A DNA stretch of 64,000 nt from Pseudoclavibacter sp. AY1H1 (GCF_002931055.1 NZ_PSXX01000011.1:91913-155912); one strand, 5' to 3'; positions 25,766 through 33,929 are shown, numbered from the stretch's first letter. Notes: generated from the letters alone by a model not told the origin. A program made the numbers and translations.

Positions 25766-26842
25766 ATGACCTCCGATCGACCAAGCGCCCAGACCGTCAC
25801 CAGCTCGCTCGGCCTGACACTCGTCAGCGGGCTCGAGACATCGGGCCGACAGCTCGTCACCGCGCTCATGTGCGGAGAACCGAGCGGACCGACACCCGTC
25901 ACGGAGTTCGGCGACGAGCAGACGAACGCCCTGGAACTCGGCGTCGACATCGCCGACGACCTCCTCCGGCAAGCCGCGGACGGACGCAGGGGCAACATCA
26001 TCGTCGAGCTCTCCTCGGACGCCGAGACGCAGAGCGTCGGCCTGGCCATAGACCACGTCATCGCCGAGGCACGCAGCCACCCCTCCGCGCCGGACACCGC
26101 CGACGTCACCGTCGGGGCCAGAGAGTTCATCACCGTCGCGAGCATCGGCGACATCCGACGCCTCCTCTTCCAAGAAGGCACGCCGCTACCCGAGGATGCC
26201 AACACCTCCGCCACGCTCGCCGAGCAGCTCGAGTTCGCCACCATCGTCGTGCTCACCGGAGCCGACGCACACCCCTCAGGCCTCATCAGCGAGACCTGCA
26301 CGCTCATCCAGCAGCTCAACCCGACGGCGGTGATCACCACCCCGGCCGCGGCCTCGGATCTCGGCAGGCACCTCAGACCGATCCGACCAGGGCTCGCACA
26401 CCAGCTCGCCTCGACCGCCGGATGGATGCTGCGCCTCGACGACCGCATGCACTTCCCGCCAGCCCGCGGCCACATCGACTGCACCGTCTTCACCGAGCCA
26501 CGACCGTTCCACCCGGAGCGCCTCGCCGCCGGTCTCGCGAACCTCACCCCCGAGCAGGTCGGGCTCATCACCAGATCACGCGGCCACTTCCGCCTCGCCA
26601 ACAGGACAGATCACGTCGGCGACTGGTCGAGCACGGGAGGCAACATCCAGCTCGGGGCATCCGGCGTCACGAGCGCTGATCCCGAAGCGCCCCTCGGCAC
26701 CTCGATCGCCGTCTTCGGGCGCCAGCTCCGCACCGACGCCATCGCCAGCCTGCTCCACGAGTGCGCCCTCACCGACGAGGAGCTCATCGCGGGCCCCAGT
26801 GCCTGGTGCGACTACGCCGACCCGTTCCCCGGGTGGGAATGA
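25766..26842 (+). CDS. COG0523 (CobW/ZigA-like) protein with degenerate GTPase domain
   Basis: A 358-residue member of the COG0523 zinc-chaperone family, recognised by its C-terminal domain: RPFHPERLAAGL, RSRGHFRLANR, the STGGNIQLGASG segment and the end block ALTDEELIAGPSAW then DPFPGWE. The N-terminal domain keeps the family outline but not the chemistry. The P-loop GAGKTT position reads ETSGRQ, the CxCC metal motif position reads ELGVDI, and the NKxD position reads TGAD. It therefore probably binds neither GTP nor zinc in the usual way. It is divergent from a zinc-free L36 across a Zur-like site, so it is likely induced by zinc limitation. A structural, regulatory or partner role is inference. 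Confidence 0.82.
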   Translation: MTSDRPSAQTVTSSLGLTLVSGLETSGRQLVTALMCGEPSGPTPVTEFGDEQTNALELGVDIADDLLRQAADGRRGNIIVELSSDAETQSVGLAIDHVIAEARSHPSAPDTADVTVGAREFITVASIGDIRRLLFQEGTPLPEDANTSATLAEQLEFATIVVLTGADAHPSGLISETCTLIQQLNPTAVITTPAAASDLGRHLRPIRPGLAHQLASTAGWMLRLDDRMHFPPARGHIDCTVFTEPRPFHPERLAAGLANLTPEQVGLITRSRGHFRLANRTDHVGDWSSTGGNIQLGASGVTSADPEAPLGTSIAVFGRQLRTDAIASLLHECALTDEELIAGPSAWCDYADPFPGWE

Positions 26843-26884
26843 CCGGCTGAGGAGACGAGCCCGCCCCACCCTCCGTGGCCGCCC

Positions 26885-28615
26885 TCAGCGCGCGGAGAGC
26901 GGGAGGTGGATCTCGAACGTCGTGCCGCTGCCGACCGTGCTGGACGCCTCGAGGCGCCCACGGTGCGCCTTCACGATCGCGAGCGTGATGTTCAGGCCGA
27001 GACCCACACCGGGGACCGCCTGCTTCGTGGCCGTCGTCGCACGGAAGAACTTCGTGAAGAGGCGGTGCATCTCCTCCTCGGGAATGCCCATGCCGGTGTC
27101 CGAGACGTAGACCACGACCTCGTTGCCGTCACGCCGCACCCCGACACGGACGACGCCGCCCTCCGGAGTGAACTTCACCGCGTTCGAGATCAGATTGTCG
27201 ATCGCCTGCCCGAGCCGCATCGCGTCCCCGGAGAGGACGACGTCCTCGCCGCCGGCCTCGCCGACCAACTCGACCGACGCCTGCGCGGCAGTCGGCAGGG
27301 CCGTCTCCAGGGAAAGCCGCACGACCTCCCCCAGACGCACCGGCGAGAACTCCATCGGCACCTTCCCGGCATCGACCTGCGCGACGAAGAGCAGGTCGCC
27401 GACCAGCGACAGCAGGCGGTTCGCATTGCGCTCCGCGACGTCCAGGTAGTGGCGCTGCTCGTCGTTCAGCGGGCCGCTCTCCTCATCGCGGGCGAGCTCG
27501 AGGTAACCGAGGATCGAGCTCAGCGGCGTGCGCAGCTCGTGCGAGATGGTGCCCACGAACTCGTCCTTGAGCCGAGACGCCTCGTTGACCGGCGTCATGT
27601 CGTAGGCGATGAAGATGTGGCCGACCGTCTCACCATCCGGCGTCTTGCGAGGAGCACACGTCATGAGCGCCGGCATGGGTTCGTCCTCGGCGCGCACGAG
27701 CTCGACCAGCGTGCCGGCCTGCTCGTTGCATCCCGCGGTCTCGACCAGACGCCGCAGCAGACGGTTTCCGTCCTCCTCGTCATCGCCCTCGCCGCGGATC
27801 GCGGACGCGGAGTCCTCCGAGAGGAAGTCCGTCACATTTCGTTTGCCGACGACAGCAGAGGACGACGGACCGAGGAGGTTGCGCGCCCCTGGCCCCCACG
27901 CCACGATCGTCCCGTCGAGCTCCGTCACGATGGCGATCTCGTGGACCGCCGCGTTCCAGACGCTGAGGTTGAAGGCCTCCGAGGCGCGCAGCTCACGGGT
28001 GGCCACCTCTCGCGCCTTCTCGCTCGCCTGCACCTCCAGCAGGCGTCGCTCGCGCTCCTCGGCATAGAGCCTGGCGCTCTCCACCTGCACCCTGGCACGG
28101 TGGGACATCTCGTTGATGACGCTCGCGATGACCGCGAACACCAGCGGCGTGAAGACGATCCGCAGGATCTGCGGATCATTCCACGGCGCCGTCCCCATGA
28201 GGTAGGGAAGCGCGAGCGTCACCAGCAGCGTGCCGATGGCACACCAGATCGCCCGACGCCCGGGCTCGGTCGCGATGAAGATCAGCGGCAGGAGGACGAG
28301 GGACGTGAACATCGACAGCGCCCCACCGGTTCCCACGCGGAAGAGGCCAAGGGCGAGCATGGAAGCCATGGGGAGGATCAGCCGCGTGCACGGCGGCGCT
28401 GTGTCCCACGGAACCAGGAAGGCAGCTCCCGCGAGGGCGACGACGATCACCACCCCCGTCCACGCCGGAACGGGCTCCGTGATCAGGGCCCCGGGAACGA
28501 GGAGGATGGCCCCGAGCGCTATCAGCAGGCCGAGCACCGACGCGAGCTGACGGATGGCGGGCGACGTCGTGTCGACCGTGAACTGGCCGAATGGACTCTT
28601 CACCGAGACACTCAT
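26885..28615 (-). CDS. Membrane sensor histidine kinase with PAS domain
   Basis: A 576-residue sensor kinase. Six hydrophobic segments (residues ~22-170) form an integral sensor. A coiled-coil linker follows (~172-215), then a PAS-like domain (~216-340), HisKA with SHELRTPLSSILGYLEL (His359), and HATPase with DNLISNAVKFTPEGG, VSDTGMGIPEEE, the F box FTKFFR and GVGLGLNITLAIV. All catalytic boxes are present. Its start overlaps the stop of the upstream receiver by four bases (ATGA). It is the last cistron of an eight-gene overlapping set containing three receivers and no DNA-binding regulator, so its outputs should be enzymes or proteins rather than promoters. Confidence 0.92.
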   Translation of the reverse strand: MSVSVKSPFGQFTVDTTSPAIRQLASVLGLLIALGAILLVPGALITEPVPAWTGVVIVVALAGAAFLVPWDTAPPCTRLILPMASMLALGLFRVGTGGALSMFTSLVLLPLIFIATEPGRRAIWCAIGTLLVTLALPYLMGTAPWNDPQILRIVFTPLVFAVIASVINEMSHRARVQVESARLYAEERERRLLEVQASEKAREVATRELRASEAFNLSVWNAAVHEIAIVTELDGTIVAWGPGARNLLGPSSSAVVGKRNVTDFLSEDSASAIRGEGDDEEDGNRLLRRLVETAGCNEQAGTLVELVRAEDEPMPALMTCAPRKTPDGETVGHIFIAYDMTPVNEASRLKDEFVGTISHELRTPLSSILGYLELARDEESGPLNDEQRHYLDVAERNANRLLSLVGDLLFVAQVDAGKVPMEFSPVRLGEVVRLSLETALPTAAQASVELVGEAGGEDVVLSGDAMRLGQAIDNLISNAVKFTPEGGVVRVGVRRDGNEVVVYVSDTGMGIPEEEMHRLFTKFFRATTATKQAVPGVGLGLNITLAIVKAHRGRLEASSTVGSGTTFEIHLPLSAR

Positions 28616-28980
28616 GACTGGACCTCTCTGAGCCTCGCGACGAGGCTGGCCAGCGAGAAGGGCTTCGTCAGATAGTCATCCGCCCCCGCCGCCTCACCAG
28701 CCTCCTGCGCCACGACATTGGCATTGGCCGACACGATGATCGCGTGCGCCCGAACGTCGCCCTCCTGGGCGCGCACACGCGCGAGCACCTCGAGCCCCGA
28801 CAGCCCAGGCATTGAGACGTCCAGGAGCAGCAGATCCGGCACCGACTCGAGGGCGGCCCGCAGCGCGCTCACCCCATCGCCGTACGAGCCCACGATCTCG
28901 AAGCCTGCCCGCCGCGCGGCAGTCTCGAGCAGGAAGCGGATGTCGTCGTCGTCATCCGCGATCACCACCCTCGCCGCCAT
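28612..28980 (-). CDS. Stand-alone response regulator receiver (CheY-like), second
   Basis: A 122-residue single receiver domain with no output domain. The acidic pocket is IADDDDD, the phospho-acceptor is Asp54 in LLLDVSMPG, the Ser switch is IIVSANAN and the conserved lysine is K106 in LTKPFSL. ATG 28980 shares one base with the stop of the preceding receiver (TGATG), and its own stop overlaps the kinase start. It is either a phosphate shuttle or a protein-binding regulator. The upstream in-frame extension is a shadow of the neighbouring gene. Confidence 0.9.
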   Translation of the reverse strand: MAARVVIADDDDDIRFLLETAARRAGFEIVGSYGDGVSALRAALESVPDLLLLDVSMPGLSGLEVLARVRAQEGDVRAHAIIVSANANVVAQEAGEAAGADDYLTKPFSLASLVARLREVQS

Positions 28981-29339
28981 CAGGTGCGCCTCGCACGCAG
29001 ACGCGCGACAAGCCCCTTGACCTGCTTGCCCGTGAACGGCTTCGGGAGCACATCGTCCGAGCTCGGGTAGTCGGTCTCGTCGAGCACCGAGGAGATGACG
29101 ATCGCCACCTCGGGAACCAGCTCGCAGATCCGCTCGCGCACCTCCCAGCCGCTCCCGACCCCCAGCAGCAGATCGATCACCGCGACGTCCGGGACCTCCA
29201 CGCGGATGCTCGCAAGGGCCTCGTCGAGCGTTGCCGCCGACTTCGCGGCGCACCCCGCCTTCCGGAACTGCGTGCGCAGCAGCTCGCGCTGGTCCGCATT
29301 GTCGTCCACGATCAGCACCCGCAACTGGTCACCGCTCAC
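28980..29339 (-). CDS. Stand-alone response regulator receiver (CheY-like), first
   Basis: A 119-residue single-domain receiver. LIVDDNADQ forms the acidic pocket, Asp56 (AVIDLLLGV) is the acceptor, VISSVLDE holds the Ser switch, and K100 in LPKPF completes the active site. The acceptor loop lacks the usual Pro-Gly after the Asp. GTG 29339 overlaps the stop of the small membrane protein by four bases (GTGA). It diverges clearly from the next receiver, so the two probably contact different partners. Confidence 0.9.
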   Translation of the reverse strand: MSGDQLRVLIVDDNADQRELLRTQFRKAGCAAKSAATLDEALASIRVEVPDVAVIDLLLGVGSGWEVRERICELVPEVAIVISSVLDETDYPSSDDVLPKPFTGKQVKGLVARLRARRT

Positions 29340-29476
29340 AGGAAGAACACCTCTCTCACGACAACCAGCACTGCGACACCCACAAACGCCAGCGTCGCCT
29401 GCAGGTACAGGCGGTTCTCCGCTCTGGCGTCCCGCTTGATCTCCTCGGTCAGACGGCGTTCACCCAACTCGCTCAT
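29336..29476 (-). CDS. 46-residue single-span membrane protein
   Basis: A very small protein: a charged N-terminus (MSELGERRLTEEIKRDARAE) and one membrane helix (LQATLAFVGVAVLVVV) ending in REVFFL. No family is recognised. Translation signals argue that it is real: ATG 29476 overlaps the stop of the GT2 synthase (ATGA), and its own stop overlaps the GTG of the receiver (GTGA). The place directly after a processive synthase recalls small partners such as PgaD, but there is no sequence basis for homology. Confidence 0.78.
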   Translation of the reverse strand: MSELGERRLTEEIKRDARAENRLYLQATLAFVGVAVLVVVREVFFL

Positions 29477-30972
29477 GCCAGCACGGCTCCGCTCTTCTCC
29501 GTCTTGTCCCACGTCATCGCGGCGCCACGCGCCTCCTTGATGTAGGAGTCGAACGTCACCGCGCAGAGAATCGGCCCGTAGCCGATGAGGTAGACGAGGA
29601 TGGGATTCACCACCCGGCCGAACTTCGTCGAGTCGATCAGCTTCATGCCCCACGCCGCGACCATGCACAGCGAGATCCACGCGAAGATCGCCAGGTTCCA
29701 CGCGTCGTATCCGCCCTCGGTGAGCGTCAGACCGAACATCGCCGGGATGCGCTGCTCGAACAGGCCGGGGAAGAACGCCGCCAGCAGCACGACCATCGAG
29801 ATCAGCCCGGGGAAGAGCAAGACCTCACGCCACGCCACCCTGCCCACCTTCGGATCGAGCTGTGCGGCGAACAGCATGATGTACACGTATGCGCAGCCCA
29901 CCACGATCCAGAGCGCGCGGAACACGAGCATGGCAAGCGGCGAATCCATCAGGTACAAGCCGATGAGGCCCACCGACGAGAGCAGCATCAGCACCGGCAG
30001 CAGGAACACGCTGAACCAGAAGAGGCCGAACGAGATCGTGCCGAGCTTGTGCTCCTTCGACGGGCGGAACCAGAGGTGGCTGTACCGCTTCGTCAGCTGC
30101 ACGTTGCCCCTGGCCCAGCGCAGCCGCTGCTTCCAGAGATCCCCGACGTGACGCGGCTCCTCGGCCAGCACGACAGCGTGCGGCTCGAACACCACCTTGC
30201 GGCCAGAGAGCTGCGTCTCGAACGTGGTGACCGTGTCCTCCGCCAGCGAGCTCGTGTCAATCTGCCCGCCGATGGCAAGCAGGTTCTCGCGCGAATGCAG
30301 CTGCGCACCTCCAGCGAGGCAGGCCAGAGCTCCGAGCACATTCTGCGCACGCCGGCTGCCGACCTGCGACAGGACGTACTCGAACGCGATGAACCGCGTC
30401 AGGTAGTTCTTGCGCAGGCTGCCCTCGCTGATGTACGCCGTGACCGACCCCACCTCGGGGTCGGCGAGATGCCTCGTCATCTTCCGCATCGAATCCGGAA
30501 GGTAGATGACGTCGGCGTCCATGATGAGCAGCGCCTCCATCCAGTCCTCGCTGAGCACGCGACGGAGCCCGTGGTTCAAGGTGTGCGCCTTGCCCTCCCC
30601 GCCCTTCTCGCGACGAAGGTGGAAGACCCGGCCCGGGTACCGACCGGCACGCTCGAGGACGACGTCAGGGGTGTCGTCCGTCGACGCGTCGTCGACGACG
30701 TACACCCTGAGCCGCTCCGGCGGGTACTCCAGGGCCATGAGCCGGTCGATGGACCCGCCGATCACCGCCCCCTCGTTCCACGCCGGGACGACGACGGCCA
30801 CGTTCGGCAGGTACGGCGCAGCCTTCTCGTAGTGGTTGAAACGAGCGTGCAGCGGCACGATGAGGAACTGGTAGGCCATCGTGAAGGCCGGTATAGCGCC
30901 GATGGCGACGAACACGACGAAGATCGTCGCCAGCACCGCACCGCCGATATCGAGCCAGGCGTCGGCGCTCAC
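29473..30972 (-). CDS. Processive GT2 membrane glycosyltransferase (PgaC/hyaluronan-synthase-like)
   Basis: A 499-residue membrane synthase. The N-terminal helix (~9-35) is followed by a cytoplasmic GT2 domain: VVVPAWNEGAVIGGSIDRL, the donor Asp in YVVDDASTDDTPD, the metal DAD in LLIMDADVIYLPDS, the catalytic acid in SLAEDTVTTF, and the processivity motif QRLRWARG (Q-x-x-R-W). Four or five C-terminal helices would form the export channel. This architecture makes and extrudes a beta-linked polysaccharide. GTG 30972 overlaps the PHP stop by four bases. The donor (GlcNAc or another sugar) cannot be told; the PIG-L deacetylase in the operon makes an N-acetylated sugar attractive. Confidence 0.9.
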   Translation of the reverse strand: MSADAWLDIGGAVLATIFVVFVAIGAIPAFTMAYQFLIVPLHARFNHYEKAAPYLPNVAVVVPAWNEGAVIGGSIDRLMALEYPPERLRVYVVDDASTDDTPDVVLERAGRYPGRVFHLRREKGGEGKAHTLNHGLRRVLSEDWMEALLIMDADVIYLPDSMRKMTRHLADPEVGSVTAYISEGSLRKNYLTRFIAFEYVLSQVGSRRAQNVLGALACLAGGAQLHSRENLLAIGGQIDTSSLAEDTVTTFETQLSGRKVVFEPHAVVLAEEPRHVGDLWKQRLRWARGNVQLTKRYSHLWFRPSKEHKLGTISFGLFWFSVFLLPVLMLLSSVGLIGLYLMDSPLAMLVFRALWIVVGCAYVYIMLFAAQLDPKVGRVAWREVLLFPGLISMVVLLAAFFPGLFEQRIPAMFGLTLTEGGYDAWNLAIFAWISLCMVAAWGMKLIDSTKFGRVVNPILVYLIGYGPILCAVTFDSYIKEARGAAMTWDKTEKSGAVLA

Positions 30973-31748
30973 GCGAGCCCCCCGGCGTCCGACGAACCGA
31001 ACGCGGGCACCTCCGCCAGCAGCTCGCGAACCCGGGCATAGACGCCGACGTCAGCAGCACGGTGGCTATCCGTCGAGGCGACCAGCGTCGCCCCCTCCGA
31101 GAGAGCAGCCTCGATCGCCCGCGAACTCGGGCATACCCACTTCTCGTTCACCTCGATGGAGGTTCCCGTCTCACGAGCGGCAGACGCCCACGCCGAGAGG
31201 TGCTCCGCAGAGAGCTGAGACTCTTCGATGCCCACCTTGGGAAGGATCGAGAAGGGATGCGCCAGCTGCGCACCGCCACCGGCCGTCCGCATCGCGCCGA
31301 TCGTCGCCCCGATCAGCAGATCGAGTGCATCCTCGACCGCAAGACCAGCCGCCAGACGCTCCCGCGTCTCACGCGGCGACCACGGGCCATCCGGACCAGG
31401 GAACTGATGATCGGCGATGACGATGCCATCCACCCCTCCGGCCCCCACCCGCAAGTCGCTCGGCACGTCGAGCGTGCCCCGCGCATCCATGATCTTCGCC
31501 TCGACGCCGATCACCAGCTCGACCCCGGTGGTGCGCCTCGCCGCGACGACCGCAGCCACGAAGTCCGGCACCCAGGCCGTGCTGCCGCGCACGTGATCGG
31601 TCGCCCGCATCGTCACCAGGCCGCGCTGTTCGGCGGCACGGACGTTCGCCGAGATGGGACTCTCCGCGTCGTCCGAGAAATCGGAATGGACATGCCAGTC
31701 GCCGAGCAGCAGCGCTTCGAGACCGGGACCCGCCTTCGTGTCAGTCAC
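30969..31748 (-). CDS. PHP-domain phosphoesterase family protein
   Basis: A 259-residue PHP (polymerase and histidinol phosphatase) domain protein with metal-ligand motifs GDWHVHSDFSDDAESP, MRATDHVRG, VIGVEAKIMD, IVIADHQFPGPDG, LAHPFSI, NEKW and STDSHRA. This is a near-complete set of trinuclear metal ligands, so it is probably an active phosphatase or phosphodiesterase. GTG 31748 gives the correct N-terminus (MTDTKAGPGLEALLLGDWHV) and overlaps the ATP-grasp gene by eight bases; the longer frame upstream is a shadow. The substrate is unknown; a phospho-intermediate of the polymer pathway is an inference. Confidence 0.87.
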   Translation of the reverse strand: MTDTKAGPGLEALLLGDWHVHSDFSDDAESPISANVRAAEQRGLVTMRATDHVRGSTAWVPDFVAAVVAARRTTGVELVIGVEAKIMDARGTLDVPSDLRVGAGGVDGIVIADHQFPGPDGPWSPRETRERLAAGLAVEDALDLLIGATIGAMRTAGGGAQLAHPFSILPKVGIEESQLSAEHLSAWASAARETGTSIEVNEKWVCPSSRAIEAALSEGATLVASTDSHRAADVGVYARVRELLAEVPAFGSSDAGGLA

Positions 31749-32703
31749 GAGCGAGAACTTCGTCAAAGGGCAGGAACACATCCTCGAGGAAGCGGACATT
31801 CGCGACCTCACGGAACTCGACGCGCGACGGAACCGGCCGTTCGAGCGCGATATCCACCGCAAGCGACGGCATATCGACACCGGCCGCGATCGTCAACGGC
31901 ATGGCGCCAGAGAACCTCGGGTTGATCTCCAGCAGCGCGGGGCGACCATCGGTGCTGTACCGCAGCTGCACGTTCGCCACCCCCACGAGCCCAGCCGCAC
32001 GGGCGCAGGCGGCAGCCGTCTCCTCGAGCTCAGCGCGGTGCACCGTCCTGCCGGCGACCGCCACGCCCGAATCGACGCGAGCACGCAGACGGGGAACCGC
32101 CGCGATCGCCTCGCCGTCGGCACCCATCACGACGTCCACGGAGAACTCGTCGCCCGGGAGGTTCTCCTGGATGAGCAGGGCAGCATCCCGCGTCTTCGCC
32201 TCGAGCTCCTCCCGCGAATGCACGAGGTGCACGCCGCGAGAGCCCGCACCGCTTCGGGGCTTCACGATGACCGGGAACACCCAGTCGCGGGCGATGCCCT
32301 CGTCGTCGAGCAGAGCCGTGGCCGGCACCAGTGCGTGCGGCTCGCACGCCTGCACCAGCAGCCACTTGTCGAGGCACGTCGCGAGCGCCTCCGCGGAGGG
32401 CGCGGCGAGCACCGCGCCGAGCTCCGCGCGTCGCGCCGCGAGCGGCGGGAGCTCCACGTCGACGGTCGACACGAGCACATCGATGCCGTCTGCGGCGACC
32501 AGGTCGATCAGCGCATCGCAGAAGCCTTCGGAGAGGCCAGGAGGAACGAGCCTCCGGTGCGCCTCATCCACGAGGTACAGGCCACTCGCCCAGCCGTCCA
32601 TATCGGCGGCGAACACCTCGAGGTCATCTCGACCGAGGAGAGAGCGGATGACCGCCACCCCAGCCGGCCCGCCGGCACCCGTGACCAGGACTCGAAATCT
32701 CAT
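31741..32703 (-). CDS. ATP-grasp ligase (carbamoyl-phosphate-synthase-like fold)
   Basis: A 320-residue ATP-grasp enzyme. The N-terminal pre-ATP-grasp motif is LVTGAGGPAGVAVIRSLLG. The ATP-grasp part has CLDKWLLVQAC, VFPVIVKPRSGAGSRGVHLV (phosphate-binding loop), LLIQENLPGDEFSVDVVM and the metal-binding LLEINPRFSGAMPL. Such enzymes join a carboxylate to an amine or thiol through an acyl phosphate. ATG 32703 overlaps the PIG-L stop (ATGA). In this operon it could ligate an amino acid or other carboxylate to an amine exposed by the deacetylase; that is inference. Confidence 0.88.
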   Translation of the reverse strand: MRFRVLVTGAGGPAGVAVIRSLLGRDDLEVFAADMDGWASGLYLVDEAHRRLVPPGLSEGFCDALIDLVAADGIDVLVSTVDVELPPLAARRAELGAVLAAPSAEALATCLDKWLLVQACEPHALVPATALLDDEGIARDWVFPVIVKPRSGAGSRGVHLVHSREELEAKTRDAALLIQENLPGDEFSVDVVMGADGEAIAAVPRLRARVDSGVAVAGRTVHRAELEETAAACARAAGLVGVANVQLRYSTDGRPALLEINPRFSGAMPLTIAAGVDMPSLAVDIALERPVPSRVEFREVANVRFLEDVFLPFDEVLARD

Positions 32704-33785
32704 GCGCGGTTCTTCTTCTCAGTCTCAGTCGTGCCCAGATTATGCACCGTCGCGAACTCACCGTCGCCGCGCTCCGCAGTGATGCTACTCGCATCCCGGA
32801 TCACCTCGAGCGGCTCGCTGTACGTGCCAGTGCCGAAGCGCGACCAGTACCGTGCGGCGGAGAGCACGAAGTCCGGCGCCAGGTAGTCGCGGATGTCGGC
32901 CTGCGACGCGAATTGCGCAAGCAGACCGAGCTTCATATCCGTGAATCCGTCGACCGTCACGAACCGCGTCGGACGGAAGTCGATCGTGGACGACGGGCTC
33001 TGATAACAGGCCACACTCGCCACCCTGCGACTCGCGACGAGCGTCGCCTCGTGCACGGCACGGTGGTCTTGATGCCGGTCATTCCGAGAATGCGTGTAGA
33101 CGATCGTCGGGTCGGTCTCCGCGATCACCCGCTCGATGATGCCCACCGTCGGGTCATTGTTCGGAATGGCGGTATCCGTGAGGTCCTCGAGAAAGAGACG
33201 AGCACCGAGCGACTCCGCAGAGGCAAGCGACTCGTGCTGCCGATCCGCAGCGTCACCGCCGCGGCCGCCGCGAGACAACGTCAGGATCACGATCGAATCT
33301 CCGGCTGCCGCGTGCGCCGCCAGCGTGCCGCCGACGCCGATCTCCACGTCGTCCGGATGCGCGCCGATCGCGAGGACCCGACGGCGCGGGCTGCGCGCCC
33401 GCTTGACCCTCGCCGCCTCGACGAGACGCTGCACCGTGCTCACCAGCACCGCCCCAGGGATGGGCTTCTGCAGGAACTCGTCGGCGCGATCGCGCAGGGC
33501 GCGAACCGCGTACTCGACGGAGGCGTGTGCCGTCATGACGACGACGGGCAGATCTGGCTTGATCTCGCGCAGACTCCCGAGAACCTCGAGTCCGTTCGCC
33601 CCCGGCAGCTCGACATCGGTGAGCACCAGGTCGGGGTTGAAGTCATTCACGTGCATCAGCACCGCAACCGCGTCCCGAAGCACGCGGACCTCGCACCCGA
33701 GGCGCCTCCGGAGCACCGTCTCCAGGAACTCGGCGACGTCGCCATCGTCTTCGATGATGAGAATGCGGTACGAAGCCTCTGGCAT
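32700..33785 (-). CDS. Receiver domain fused to PIG-L/LmbE-type deacetylase
   Basis: A 361-residue two-domain protein. Residues 1-125 form a receiver: IIEDDGD pocket, acceptor Asp57 in LTDVELPG, Thr85 switch, Lys107 in LQKPI. Residues ~135-345 form a PIG-L zinc deacetylase: AIGAHPDDVEIGVGG (His143, Asp145, Asp146) and SRNDRHQDHRAVHEA (His238, Asp240, His241). No signal peptide or membrane span is present, so it is cytoplasmic. PIG-L enzymes remove acetyl from GlcNAc-type groups on small molecules or lipids. Here phosphorylation by the operon's kinase could switch the enzyme directly. ATG 33785 begins MPEASYRILIIED; it is the first gene of the overlapping set. Confidence 0.9.
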   Translation of the reverse strand: MPEASYRILIIEDDGDVAEFLETVLRRRLGCEVRVLRDAVAVLMHVNDFNPDLVLTDVELPGANGLEVLGSLREIKPDLPVVVMTAHASVEYAVRALRDRADEFLQKPIPGAVLVSTVQRLVEAARVKRARSPRRRVLAIGAHPDDVEIGVGGTLAAHAAAGDSIVILTLSRGGRGGDAADRQHESLASAESLGARLFLEDLTDTAIPNNDPTVGIIERVIAETDPTIVYTHSRNDRHQDHRAVHEATLVASRRVASVACYQSPSSTIDFRPTRFVTVDGFTDMKLGLLAQFASQADIRDYLAPDFVLSAARYWSRFGTGTYSEPLEVIRDASSITAERGDGEFATVHNLGTTETEKKNRA

Positions 33786-33840
33786 AGTCGCCAACAGTAA
33801 TCGGAAAAGCAACCAGCGGCACCCGCTTCCGGCGATTCTC

Positions 33841-33881
33841 GAATGCGAGCGAAATACCCGGAGAATGCGAAAAAGGAATGC
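33841..33881. repeat. Three GAATGC direct repeats upstream of the eight-gene operon
   Basis: GAATGC occurs at 33841-33846, 33863-33868 and 33876-33881, the first two within nGAATGCGA. They lie 56-96 bases upstream of the operon's first ATG, in an AT-richer gap. They may be binding sites for a regulator or chance; spacing is irregular (22 and 13). Confidence 0.3.
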
Positions 33882-33929
33882 CTATGAACTTGCCGCCTTT
33901 CCGACGATGCGGCAGCTCAACGACGACCG

